DNA from: Rhodobacteraceae bacterium HLUCCO18
Lineage (GTDB): Bacteria; Pseudomonadota; Alphaproteobacteria; Rhodobacterales; Rhodobacteraceae
Length of the DNA stretch: 64,000 bases
Direction: 5' to 3'
Assembly (NCBI GenBank): GCA_001314805.1
Contig: LJSY01000009.1
Location: forward strand, 17,123-81,122
Part shown: one piece after another, positions 45,448 to 54,830 of the stretch
Numbering within the stretch: position 1 is the first letter of the stretch
How the letters are laid out: every line of letters begins with the position of its first letter
Position numbers and translations under genes: made by a program
The notes under the pieces: generated by a model
Told to the model about the DNA's origin: nothing
The model's database searches: none
The model's input: the letters and a program-made list of their open reading frames with translations, nothing else

Positions 45448-46134
45448 ATGATCCATGTGGAAAACCTCGGCAAGTTCTTCACCCTGCACAACCAGGGCGG
45501 GGTGACGATCCCGGTGCTGGCGGCGGCGGGTTTCTCCGTGGCGCCGGGCGAATGTGTGGCGCTGACCGGGGAAAGCGGCGCGGGCAAGTCGACCGTGATG
45601 CGCATCCTTTACGGCAATTACCTCGCCGCGCCGGGATCGTCGGTGCGCATCGGCGGGCTGGACCTGACCACCGCCGCCCCGCGCGAGATCCTCGCGCTGC
45701 GCCGCGAGACGCTGGGCTACGTGTCGCAATTCCTGCGCGTGGTGCCGCGGGTCCCCACGATCGACGTGGTGGCCGAGCCTTTGCTCGCGCTGGGCCGCCC
45801 GGAGCAGGAGGCCCGCGCACGCGCGCGCGACCTGCTGGAGCGGCTGCGCATCCCTCAGGCGCTCTGGCAGCTTTCGCCCACCACCTTCTCGGGCGGCGAG
45901 CAGCAGCGCGTGAACATCGCGCGCGGTTTTGCCCATGCCTACCCGGTGTTGCTGCTGGACGAGCCGACGGCAAGCCTCGATGCGACCAACCGCGAGACGG
46001 TCCTTTCGCTGATCGAGGAGGCCAAGGCGGGGGGCGCGGCCATCGTCGGCATCTTCCACGACATCGCCGCGCGTCAGCGCGTGGCCGACCGGGAGATCGA
46101 CGTCAGCCGCTTCGCGCCCAAGGTGGCGGCATGA
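45448..46134 (+). CDS. phnL: C-P lyase ABC-ATPase PhnL
   Basis: A 228-residue ABC ATPase with GESGAGKST, SGGEQQRVNIARGF and VLLLDEPTASLD; YVSQFLRVVPRV is typical of PhnL. It takes part in forming ribose-1-phosphonate triphosphate with PhnG, PhnH and PhnI. GGGAG lies 7 nt before the ATG at 45448. The stop overlaps phnN (ATGA). Confidence 0.93.
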   Translation: MIHVENLGKFFTLHNQGGVTIPVLAAAGFSVAPGECVALTGESGAGKSTVMRILYGNYLAAPGSSVRIGGLDLTTAAPREILALRRETLGYVSQFLRVVPRVPTIDVVAEPLLALGRPEQEARARARDLLERLRIPQALWQLSPTTFSGGEQQRVNIARGFAHAYPVLLLDEPTASLDATNRETVLSLIEEAKAGGAAIVGIFHDIAARQRVADREIDVSRFAPKVAA

Positions 46135-46676
46135 ACCGCGGGCGCCTCATCGGCGTGGTCGGCCCGTCAGGTGCGGGCAAGGACAGCGTGATGGAGGCGC
46201 TGGTCGCACGGCGTCCGGACCTGCACCGCGTGCGGCGCGTCATCACGCGGCCCGAAACGGCGGGCGGCGAGGCTTTCGACGGCATTTCCCCGGCGCTTTT
46301 CGCCGCGCGGGCGGCCGGTGGCGATTTCGCGCTGTACTGGAAGGCCCACGGCCTGTGCTACGGGGTGCCGTCGAGCGTTGCGGATGTCCTCGACATGGGG
46401 CGCGACGCGCTGGTGAACCTGTCGCGGAGCGTGCTGGCCAAGGCCGCACTGCGTTTCGACACGCTCCATGTGCTGCATGTCACCGCACGGCCCGAGGTGC
46501 TGGCCGACCGGCTCGCCGCGCGCGGACGCGAGAGCGCGCAGGACATTGCACGGCGGCTCTCCCGCCCGGCACCTGCCTTTCCCGAGGGACTGCCGGTGAC
46601 CGAGATCGACAATTCCGGCCGGCTCGAGGACGCGGTGGAGCAGGCGCTTGCCGCGCTCTATCCCGCCAGGGTGTAG
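46131..46676 (+). CDS. phnN: Ribose 1,5-bisphosphate phosphokinase
   Basis: A 181-residue guanylate-kinase-like protein with P-loop GPSGAGKDS, RRVITRPE and WKAHGLCYGVP. It phosphorylates ribose 1,5-bisphosphate to PRPP, the last step of the C-P lyase route. Its start lies in the phnL stop. Its last 19 bp overlap the 3' end of the convergent DUF1045 gene. Confidence 0.92.
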   Translation: MNRGRLIGVVGPSGAGKDSVMEALVARRPDLHRVRRVITRPETAGGEAFDGISPALFAARAAGGDFALYWKAHGLCYGVPSSVADVLDMGRDALVNLSRSVLAKAALRFDTLHVLHVTARPEVLADRLAARGRESAQDIARRLSRPAPAFPEGLPVTEIDNSGRLEDAVEQALAALYPARV

Positions 46677-47359
46677 CGATGGATCAGGTGAAACCGCCCC
46701 TCCGCATCCTCGCCCATCAGGCAGAGGCTGCCGATCGTCCAGGGGCGCGGCAGCACGGGTGCGAAGTGGCGCGCAAGGGCCGCGCGGGCCTGATCGGCGG
46801 CCACGGGGTCGAGGCGGCCGGTGAGCGTCAGGTGAAACCGGAATTCCTCCATCACATAGGGGTAGCCCCATTGCATCAGGAGCGTCTCCTGCCGTTCCGT
46901 GAGACGGGCTTTCCTGCGGCGGGCCAGTTCCGCCTCCGAGGGCGGGGCGCGGAAGGCGTCGAGGGCTTCGACGGTGGCCGCGGCGAGGTCGGCGAGTTCC
47001 GCGCTCGGCTCGGACGGGACGACGGCGATGAAGCCGCCGAGGCGGCGGACCTCGAGCGTCGGGATCGTGACCGGCGCCTGCGTCCTGCAGAACGCCTCCG
47101 CCGCCGCGTGCAAACCCTCCGCATCGGTGCCGTCCGCAAGATGGAAGGGCGGTTTCACCGTCCCGTGGAAGCCGTATTTGCGCGGCGTTCGGGTCAGCAG
47201 CTCGGCCGCGGCGGGCAAGCCCGGGACATCCGGATGGTCTACCGGTATACCGGCCTCGGCGTCCCAGCCGAGCCATGCCGCGCCCGCCGCGTGGAGCTCG
47301 CCCTCCGGAACCACATATATGCCGTAGCGCCGGTATCCGCCCAACCTGTCACCCTCCAT
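46658..47359 (-). CDS. DUF1045 phosphonate-operon protein, 2H phosphoesterase fold
   Basis: A 233-residue protein with the two HxT motifs of 2H phosphoesterases, H65-G-T67 in GFHGTVKPPF and H176-L-T178 in FRFHLTLTG. This fold opens cyclic phosphodiesters. It belongs to a family found with C-P lyase genes in alphaproteobacteria (TIGR03223 by memory). No phnP, the usual 1,2-cyclic phosphate phosphodiesterase, is present in the cluster, so this protein may take that step; that is inference. It is read against phnN and phnM, with only 10 bp between its start and that of phnM. Confidence 0.82.
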   Translation of the reverse strand: MEGDRLGGYRRYGIYVVPEGELHAAGAAWLGWDAEAGIPVDHPDVPGLPAAAELLTRTPRKYGFHGTVKPPFHLADGTDAEGLHAAAEAFCRTQAPVTIPTLEVRRLGGFIAVVPSEPSAELADLAAATVEALDAFRAPPSEAELARRRKARLTERQETLLMQWGYPYVMEEFRFHLTLTGRLDPVAADQARAALARHFAPVLPRPWTIGSLCLMGEDAEGRFHLIHRYTLAG

Positions 47360-47369
47360 TGAGACCCCC

Positions 47370-48536
47370 ATGCCGAAAGACCGTTTCGTGATGCACCAGA
47401 CCCGGACCCTTGCCAATGCGCGCCTTATCCTGCCCGGCGGCGAGCTGCATGGCCGGATCAGCTTTCGCGGCGGCGAGATCGTGGAGATCGCGCGCGGCGG
47501 CGCGGTCCCGGACGGTGCGGTCGATTGCGAGGGCGATATCGTCACCGCGGGTCTGGTGGAGCTTCATACCGACAATCTCGAGCGGCACATCCGCCCGCGC
47601 CCCTCCGCCGACTGGCCCCATGCGGCGGCCATCGTCGCCCATGACGCCGAGCTTGCGGCCTGCGGGATCACCACCGTTTTCGACGCGATCCGCGTGGGCT
47701 CGATCGAGGGCAAGGGCGGCATGGGCTGGGCGCGCTATGCCCGCCAGCTCGCCACGGAGTTGCTGTCGCTGCGGGCGACCGACGCGCTCAAGATCAGCCA
47801 TCACATGCACCTCAGGGCCGAGATCTGTTCGCACTCGCTGGTCGAGGAACTGGCGGAGTTCGGCCCCGACGACCGGATCGGCATCCTCAGCCTGATGGAT
47901 CACACGCCGGGACAGCGCCAGTTCGCCGATATCGGCCAGTACCGCACCTACATGATGGGCAAGCATGGGCTTTCCGAGGCGGCATTCGCGGAGCATGTCG
48001 AAACGCGACAGGCGCTGGGCGACCGGGTGCGCGGGACCCATGAACGCGCCGCCGTCGATGCCGCGCAGCGCTTCGGTGCGGTGCTGGCGAGCCATGACGA
48101 CACGACCGCCGGTCACGTGGCGCGTTCCGCCGCGCACGGGATCGCGCTGGCGGAGTTTCCGACGACCGAAGAGGCCGCGCGTGCCTGCCGACAGCACGGG
48201 ATCGCGGTGATGATGGGCGCGCCGAACCTGATCCGGGGCGGGTCGCATTCCGGCAACGTCTCGGCCGCCGCGCTGGCAGAGGCCGACTTGCTCGATATCG
48301 TCTCCTCCGACTACGTGCCCTCGGCGCTGCTTTACTCCGCGACGCGGCTGGCGGAGCTGTGGAAGGACTGGCCGCGCGCGATGGCGACGGTCAGCACTGC
48401 GCCGGCGCGCGCCGCCGGGCTGATGGATCGCGGGCAACTGGCCGAGGGGATGCGCGCCGATCTGCTCCGCTTCCGCGCGATCGGGGGCGTGCCTGTCCTC
48501 CATGGCGTCTGGTCGGCGGGCCGTCGCGTCGCCTGA
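47370..48536 (+). CDS. phnM: Alpha-D-ribose 1-methylphosphonate 5-triphosphate diphosphatase PhnM
   Basis: A 388-residue amidohydrolase-fold enzyme with VELHTDNLERH metal motif, LMDHTPGQRQF, SHDDTTAGH and SSDYVPSALL. It removes diphosphate from ribose-phosphonate triphosphate before PhnJ acts. An ATG at 47391 is possible, since no ribosome site precedes 47370. Transcripts must come either through the antisense DUF1045 gene or from a promoter inside it. A second PhnM lies at 49478. Confidence 0.93.
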   Translation: MPKDRFVMHQTRTLANARLILPGGELHGRISFRGGEIVEIARGGAVPDGAVDCEGDIVTAGLVELHTDNLERHIRPRPSADWPHAAAIVAHDAELAACGITTVFDAIRVGSIEGKGGMGWARYARQLATELLSLRATDALKISHHMHLRAEICSHSLVEELAEFGPDDRIGILSLMDHTPGQRQFADIGQYRTYMMGKHGLSEAAFAEHVETRQALGDRVRGTHERAAVDAAQRFGAVLASHDDTTAGHVARSAAHGIALAEFPTTEEAARACRQHGIAVMMGAPNLIRGGSHSGNVSAAALAEADLLDIVSSDYVPSALLYSATRLAELWKDWPRAMATVSTAPARAAGLMDRGQLAEGMRADLLRFRAIGGVPVLHGVWSAGRRVA

Positions 48537-48576
48537 ACGCCGTCTTACATCGCGGCGTCGTGCCCCGTGGCCGATG

Positions 48577-48606
48577 CCGCGACGCGTATTTGGGGAAAGA
48601 TGAAGG
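48577..48606 (+). repeat. Dispersed intergenic element, copy 2
   Basis: CGCGACGCGTATTTGGGGAA continues into AGATGAAGGG, differing from copy 1 (44625) at about three positions. It lies in the 82-bp gap between the convergent phnM and isomerase genes. Confidence 0.5.
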
Positions 48607-48618
48607 GTGCGGGCCTTG

Positions 48619-49452
48619 TCAGCAGGCAAGGCCGTCGCGCTCGAGATAGGCCATCGCGTCGGGGATGTGATCGCGGTCGCGCAACTCCAGCACCAGATGC
48701 GGATCGGCGGGCGAGGCGGCCAGAGCCGAAAACACGCTCGCCCAGTTGATCGTGCCGCGCCCCGGCGCCCAGTGCCGGTCGGCGAAGCCGTCGGTATCCT
48801 GCAAATGCACATGCGCCAGCCACTCGCCCGCCGCCACGATGAAATAGTCGACCGGAACGGCGCCCTGTGCGCAATGGGCGTTGTGGGCGTGGCCGGTATC
48901 GATAGAGATCTTGACCGCCGCCGAGGAAAAACTGCGCGCGAGGTCCAGCCGGTCGAGGGGCGAGATGTCGTCGCAATTCTCGATCACGAGGGTCACGCCA
49001 TGATCCTCGGCCTGCCGCACGACCGGCGCCAGGACCTCGTGGCAGGCGGCGATGATGCTGTCCTTGTGCGACGGATCGTTGCCCCGGCCGGGCTTGTCGC
49101 CGTAGTTCTTGTCGTCCCAGATGGTGAAGGGCGAATGGATGACCATCTGCGATGCGCCCACCGCGATCGCGGCCCGCAGGCCGGTCAGGTAGCGGTTGGT
49201 GACGATGGGCCTGAGCTCGGGATCGTTGCAGCTGATCGGCACGTTGACGAAGGGACCGTGGATGCCCAGCCGCCCCTCGAACCCGTCGAGCGCGGCCCTG
49301 GCGGTGGCGGCCCGATCCTCCCAATCGCCCAGAAGCACCTCGGTCGCGTGGAAATCCTGGATCTCGAGGTCGCGCTGGTCGGCGATGAGCCAATCGCGGT
49401 AGCGGGGCAGGTCGGCCACGTCGAGCGCGGCACCGATACGGATGGGAGCCAT
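48619..49452 (-). CDS. Sugar phosphate isomerase/epimerase-family TIM barrel protein
   Basis: A 277-residue xylose-isomerase-like TIM barrel: LGIHGPFVNVP, VIHSPFTIWDD, LVIENCDD, SIDTGHAHNAH, HVHLQDTDGFADRHWAPGRG and LVLELRD carry the usual Glu, Asp and His metal ligands. AAGGA lies 8 nt before the ATG. It follows the second phnM by 25 bp and is probably co-transcribed with it, so a sugar-phosphate or phosphonate-sugar substrate is likely. The reaction is not known. Confidence 0.8.
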   Translation of the reverse strand: MAPIRIGAALDVADLPRYRDWLIADQRDLEIQDFHATEVLLGDWEDRAATARAALDGFEGRLGIHGPFVNVPISCNDPELRPIVTNRYLTGLRAAIAVGASQMVIHSPFTIWDDKNYGDKPGRGNDPSHKDSIIAACHEVLAPVVRQAEDHGVTLVIENCDDISPLDRLDLARSFSSAAVKISIDTGHAHNAHCAQGAVPVDYFIVAAGEWLAHVHLQDTDGFADRHWAPGRGTINWASVFSALAASPADPHLVLELRDRDHIPDAMAYLERDGLAC

Positions 49453-49477
49453 TTGGGTATCCTTTTCTGAAGGCGTC

Positions 49478-50641
49478 TCAATAGACTTGCCGGCCCTCGC
49501 GCCAGACCGCCTGAACCACGGGCTGATCGCCGGCGATGCGCACGGCCACCAGATCGGCGCGCAGGCCTTCGGCGATGCGCCCGCGATCGGTGAGGCCCGC
49601 GGCCCGTGCGGGCGCGTCGCTGACGAGCCCGATGGCCGCGGGCAGATCATGGGGCAGGGCGGGGTCGCCCGCCAGCCGGAACGCCGCGTCCAGAAGCGAG
49701 CGGGGCACGTAGTCGGAGGCGAACATGTCCACCAGCCCCTCTGCCAGAAGCTCCGCCACCGCGACATTGCCCGATTGCGAGCCGCCGCGCAGGTAGTTCG
49801 GCGCACCCGCCACGATGGACATGCCATGGGCCCGCGCATGGCGCGCGGCGGCGAGTGTCGTGGGAAACTCGGAGACGTGGATGCCCTCGGCCACGGCCTG
49901 GTCCACATGCGCCTCGGTGCGGTCGTCATGGCTCATGATGGTGACGCCGGCGGCCGAGGCGCTGCCCACCACGTGGGCGCGGACCTCCGCCCCGCGCGTG
50001 CGGGAGCGTTCCAGAAGGTCGTCCATCATTTCGCGGCCGGTGGCCTCGTCGACCTCCATCTCGTGGATCATGTGGGTGAACCAGCGGTCGATGTCCGGGC
50101 TCTGCCGGTCGCCGGGCGTGTGGTCCATGACAGAGACAAGCCGCGTCAGGGGGTGGCCCGCCGTCGCATCCACCAGCGCCATGGTGGCCGGGTCCGACAC
50201 CTCGCAGCGCAGGTGCAGCAGGTGGTCGGCCCGGAACGCGCCCTGCCGCCGGCCTTCCTCGAGCGCGGCGATGAGCGGACCGAGGATCTCGCGACGCTCG
50301 GGCCGCTTCATCGACGCGCCCACGGAAAGTGAGTCGCACACCGTCGTCGTGCCGCCCGAAATCACCACCGCGTCATGGGCCATCAGCGCGGGCAGAAACG
50401 GCCAGAGCACGGTGGTGCGCGGATGGGTATGCCGCTCCACGTGATCGGTGTGGATGTCGACGATCCCGGGGATCAGGATCGCGCCCTCGAGGTCGAGGCC
50501 CGCACGGGATTGCCGGGCCCCTGCGGCGATGCGTGAAATCCGCCCGGCATCGATCTCGACGGTGCCCGTGACGACCGCATCGGGCGTCACGATCCGCGCG
50601 TTTTTCAGGCAGATGCCGGCGTGGGGCTGCTCGTCAAACAT
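49478..50641 (-). CDS. phnM: Second PhnM-type diphosphatase (paralogue)
   Basis: A 387-residue PhnM homologue with VDIHTDHVERH, VMDHTPGDRQ, SHDDRTEAH and ASDYVPRSLL, clearly of the same family as 47370-48536 but diverged over its whole length. AAGGA lies 7 nt before the ATG at 50641. It pairs with the TIM-barrel gene and faces the phnDCEE importer across 420 bp. It may act on different ribose-phosphonates or on a different nucleotide, which would explain keeping two copies. Confidence 0.9.
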   Translation of the reverse strand: MFDEQPHAGICLKNARIVTPDAVVTGTVEIDAGRISRIAAGARQSRAGLDLEGAILIPGIVDIHTDHVERHTHPRTTVLWPFLPALMAHDAVVISGGTTTVCDSLSVGASMKRPERREILGPLIAALEEGRRQGAFRADHLLHLRCEVSDPATMALVDATAGHPLTRLVSVMDHTPGDRQSPDIDRWFTHMIHEMEVDEATGREMMDDLLERSRTRGAEVRAHVVGSASAAGVTIMSHDDRTEAHVDQAVAEGIHVSEFPTTLAAARHARAHGMSIVAGAPNYLRGGSQSGNVAVAELLAEGLVDMFASDYVPRSLLDAAFRLAGDPALPHDLPAAIGLVSDAPARAAGLTDRGRIAEGLRADLVAVRIAGDQPVVQAVWREGRQVY

Positions 50642-50926
50642 CGCGCGTCCTTTCCTGACGTTCCAGCCCTCCGTTGAGCCCGGACGTGTAACGGGACGAT
50701 GACCCAAGAGTTACGGTTTTGCGACAAGAAACGCGCGGATCCACATATCGCTGGTGTGGCGCGCGTGATTCTTCGGCAAAGGCGGTGGAACAGGCCGGCG
50801 CCCATTCCCTCATGAGGCGAATAATTCAACAAATCCTGTACTTTGTCGGGATTTTGCCTCAAACAACTGCGCCGCAACGCGATGTCGGAATTCCGGGAAT
50901 CGGCGCAGTTTCAAAGCGCTGTCCGG

Positions 50927-50944
50927 CCGTCATGTATCTTTCAT
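50927..50944 (+). promoter_or_regulatory. Pho box in the phnM2-phnD gap
   Basis: CCGTCATGTATCTTTCAT has two 7-bp units 11 bp apart (CCGTCAT and CTTTCAT), the layout of PhoB boxes (CTGTCAT, 4 bp, CTGTCAT). It lies 118 bp before the phnD start in an otherwise gene-free 420-bp gap. It suggests induction of phosphonate uptake at low phosphate. Nothing else distinct was seen in the gap except an A/T-rich patch at about 50820-50850. Confidence 0.65.
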
Positions 50945-51061
50945 CAATCCTTTGCGCACCTATCACATTGTCCACCTAACCCCCACGGCGACGGGGGCGG
51001 CAGGACCGCACTGGCGGCGCGCTTCCCCCGCGGTGACATCCACATCCAAAGGGACTTCCCG

Positions 51062-51988
51062 ATGATCAAACAGACCTTTGCCGCCATCGCGATGGGCGCA
51101 ACCGCGCTCACCTCCACTGCAGCCATCGCCCAGGACTGGCGTGAGGACGTGCCGGTTTTCCGCATCGGCCTGCTCGGCGGCGAGAACGAAGCCGACCGGC
51201 TGCGCGAATACTCCTGCCAGCAAGAATACCTCGAAGAGCGTCTCGGCGTTCCTGTGGAACTCTTCCCGGCCTCCGACTACGCCGGCGTGATGCAGGGCCT
51301 TCTGGCCGGCCAGCTGGAATACGCGGGCCTCGGGTCCGCCGGTTTCGCAGGTATCTACCTTCAGGACGCCGATGCCGTCGAGCCGCTGTTCACCAACATG
51401 CAGATCGACGGTTCGCTGGGTTACTACGCGGCCATGTATGTCCGCGCCGACAGCGACATCGAAAGCCTTGCCGACATGGAAGGCCGCACGCTGGCCTTCG
51501 CCGATCCCAACTCCACCTCCGGCTATCTCGTCCCGTCCTTCGAACTGGAAGAAGAACTGGGCATGGAGCTTGACGATTACTTCGGCCAGACCGGTTTCGG
51601 CGGCGGCCATGAGCAGGCCGTTGTCGCGGTCCTGAACGGCCAGTACGACGCGGGCGTCACCTGGACCTCGGGCGTGGGCGACATCAACATGGGCTACAGC
51701 CGTGGCAACCTGCGCTCGATGGTGGAGAAGGACATGCTCGACATGTCGGAAATCCGCATCATCTGGATGTCGAACCTGATCACGAACGGCCCGAACGTGA
51801 TCCGGTCCGACCTGCCGCAGGAACTCAAGGACCAGGTCGCCGGTGCGATGCTGCGCCTGCCGGTCGAGGACCGGGAATGCTACCAGGCGATCGCGCAGGG
51901 CGACGCGATGGGCTACTGGCCCGTCGGCCTCGATTTCTACACGCCGATCATCAACATGCGTCGTGCACTGGCCGGCGGCGACCGCTGA
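51062..51988 (+). CDS. phnD: Phosphonate ABC transporter substrate-binding protein
   Basis: A 308-residue binding protein with a signal peptide (cleavage after STAAIA, near residue 23). FRIGLLGGENEADRL, PVELFPASDYAGVMQGLLAGQLEYA, DPNSTSGYLVPSFEL and TWTSG are PhnD marks; the serine/threonine loop at STSGY binds the phosphonate. AAGGGA lies 8 nt before ATG 51062. It is the first gene of the importer operon and has the Pho box upstream. Confidence 0.94.
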   Translation: MIKQTFAAIAMGATALTSTAAIAQDWREDVPVFRIGLLGGENEADRLREYSCQQEYLEERLGVPVELFPASDYAGVMQGLLAGQLEYAGLGSAGFAGIYLQDADAVEPLFTNMQIDGSLGYYAAMYVRADSDIESLADMEGRTLAFADPNSTSGYLVPSFELEEELGMELDDYFGQTGFGGGHEQAVVAVLNGQYDAGVTWTSGVGDINMGYSRGNLRSMVEKDMLDMSEIRIIWMSNLITNGPNVIRSDLPQELKDQVAGAMLRLPVEDRECYQAIAQGDAMGYWPVGLDFYTPIINMRRALAGGDR

Positions 51989-52108
51989 TCCGACCATTCG
52001 AGGCGGGGCCGGTGCGAGAGCGCTGGCCCCGCCCCATCCGTTCGAGGGCCCACCGCGCGGGGGAGAGCGTCGGCCCGAGCAGTCCATGACACTCGACAGG
52101 GGGCACCC

Positions 52109-52921
<813 letters not shown>

Positions 52922-52936
52922 TCAGGGACTAAAGCA

Positions 52937-53878
52937 ATGACCGATATCCCCATGCGGGGCGGCTCGGCCGGGGCGTCGGGCGACGCGCCGTTCGACGCCG
53001 TCTCGACCTTCGAGCGGCACCGCGCCGAACTGAAAGCCTCCAAGCGTGTCTGGAACATGCTGACACTCGGCGCCTTCACCATCGCGCTGGGCCTGTCGAT
53101 CTGGATCAGCAACTTCTACCCCGAGCGGCTGGCCGAGGGCGTGCCGCGCATCTTCGAATATTTCGCGACCATCCTGCCCGATCTGCAATGGGACCAGCTG
53201 TTCGAGGGACGCGACGCGCAAGGCAATGCCGTGCCCGGGTCGATCACCTTCTGGTACACCGATTTCTGGACCTATGTGGAGCTCTTGCTGGAAACCATCC
53301 TGATGGCGATCACGGCGACCCTCTTGGGAGCCGCGGTGGCGTTCGTCCTCAGCTTTCCGGCAGCCGCCAACCTCGCACCCAACGGCTGGGCCTACTGGTT
53401 CTCGCGCCGGTTCCTGGAATTCTGCCGTGGCGTGCCGGAAATCCTGCTTGCGCTCGTCTTCGTCTTCGCCATCGGCATCGGCCCGCTGGCTGGCGTTCTG
53501 GCCATCGCGATCCACACGGGTGGCGCGCTGGGCAAGCTTTTTGCCGAAGTGAATGAAAACGCCTCCGACCGGCCGGTCGAGGGCATCACCGCCGTCGGCG
53601 GGAGCTGGACCGAAAGGATGCTCTACGGTGTCGTGCCACAGGTCATGCCGAACTTCTTCAGCTACGCGATGCTGCGCTTCGAGATCAACGTGCGGGCCTC
53701 GTCCATCATCGGCTTCGTCGGCGCGGGCGGGATCGGTGCGGAGCTTAACCGCGTGATCTCGTTCTATTCCGACGACCGGGTCCTCGCGGTCCTGATCCTC
53801 GTGATCCTCATGGTCACGATCATCGACCTGATCTCCGAGGACATCCGCCACCGCTTCATCGGCAAGGAGAACTTCTGA
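52937..53878 (+). CDS. phnE: Phosphonate ABC transporter permease (first)
   Basis: A 313-residue PhnE-type permease with one N-terminal helix (about 43-63), a periplasmic loop, and four or five more helices including the FCRGVPEILLALVFVFAIG segment and the EAA loop near GGSWTERMLYGVVPQ. Its stop overlaps the start of the second permease (TGATG), so the two probably form a heterodimer. Longer N-terminal and loop regions than the second copy. Confidence 0.92.
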   Translation: MTDIPMRGGSAGASGDAPFDAVSTFERHRAELKASKRVWNMLTLGAFTIALGLSIWISNFYPERLAEGVPRIFEYFATILPDLQWDQLFEGRDAQGNAVPGSITFWYTDFWTYVELLLETILMAITATLLGAAVAFVLSFPAAANLAPNGWAYWFSRRFLEFCRGVPEILLALVFVFAIGIGPLAGVLAIAIHTGGALGKLFAEVNENASDRPVEGITAVGGSWTERMLYGVVPQVMPNFFSYAMLRFEINVRASSIIGFVGAGGIGAELNRVISFYSDDRVLAVLILVILMVTIIDLISEDIRHRFIGKENF

Positions 53879-54735
53879 TGCGTATGGCGTCCATCGATAC
53901 CGTCGACGCGGGTCAGATCGCCGCTGTTCGGGCGACCCATCCCAGGGCCTTCCGGACGGGCCTGGATGAGGTGCGGAAATGGGCCCCGTGGGTCATCGCC
54001 ATCGCTTACGTGATCGGCTCATTGATCTATTTCGACGTGCACCTGCTCTTCCAGGCCTCAGAGCGCGCGCTGCGGCTCTTGCGGGCCATGGTCGTGTGGG
54101 AGGACATGGCGAACTGGCAATATGCCAACATCTACAAGGGCATCGCCCAGACGCTCGCCATGGCCTTTCTCGGCACGCTTCTGGGCACGATCGGCTCGCT
54201 TTTCGTGGGGTTCCTCGCGGCCAAGAACGTCATGCCGATCCGCATCGTGCGGCAGATGGTGCGGCGTTTCCTCGACGTCCTGCGCGGCATCGACCAGCTT
54301 GTCTGGGGCCTCGTCTTCGTCCGCGCCGTGGGGCTCGGGCCGCTGGCCGGTGTTCTGGCGATCTTCATCTCGGATCTCGGCACGCTGTCGAAACTATACT
54401 CCGAGGCGATCGAGAACATCGACCGCAAGCAGGTGGAGGGCGTGCGCGCCACAGGCGCCGGACCCTTCGCGGTGATCCGCTACGGCTACCTGCCTCAGGT
54501 GCTGCCGGTGTTCATTTCCCAGAGCCTCTATTTCTGGGAAAGCAACACGCGCTCGGCCACAATCCTCGGCATCGTGGGCGCGGGCGGCATCGGCATGATC
54601 CTGATCGAGCGCTTCCGCGCGCAGCTTTACGACCAGGTGTTCTTCGTGGTGCTCAACGTGCTGGTGCTGATCTTCGCGATCGACTGGCTGTCGAAGCGCA
54701 TCCGCCTTTGGGCCATCGGTGAAAAGAGCCACTGA
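53878..54735 (+). CDS. phnE: Phosphonate ABC transporter permease (second)
   Basis: A 285-residue permease homologous to the preceding one: LRGIDQLVWGLVFVRAVGLGPLAGVLA, EAIENIDRKQVEGVRATGAG, then RYGYLPQVLPVF and WESNTRSATILGIVGAGGIG. It completes PhnDCEE. A strong terminator follows 9 bp after the stop. Confidence 0.92.
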   Translation: MRMASIDTVDAGQIAAVRATHPRAFRTGLDEVRKWAPWVIAIAYVIGSLIYFDVHLLFQASERALRLLRAMVVWEDMANWQYANIYKGIAQTLAMAFLGTLLGTIGSLFVGFLAAKNVMPIRIVRQMVRRFLDVLRGIDQLVWGLVFVRAVGLGPLAGVLAIFISDLGTLSKLYSEAIENIDRKQVEGVRATGAGPFAVIRYGYLPQVLPVFISQSLYFWESNTRSATILGIVGAGGIGMILIERFRAQLYDQVFFVVLNVLVLIFAIDWLSKRIRLWAIGEKSH

Positions 54736-54744
54736 GACCGCGCC

Positions 54745-54796
54745 AAGACCAAAAAACGGCCCCTGCGCGAAGCGGGGGCCGTTTTCTTTTGGTCTT
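54745..54796 (+). terminator. Long hairpin terminator after phnE
   Basis: AAGACCAAAA at 54745 pairs with TTTTGGTCTT at 54787-54796, enclosing an inner stem ACGGCCCC/GGGGCCGT with a GCGCGAAGC-type loop. A T-rich stretch (GTTTTCTTTT) closes the inner stem. It ends the phnDCEE transcript, and by symmetry could work in both directions. Confidence 0.85.
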
Positions 54797-54830
54797 GCAT
54801 CGGCGGCGGCGCGCGGCAAGGCTTGCGATC

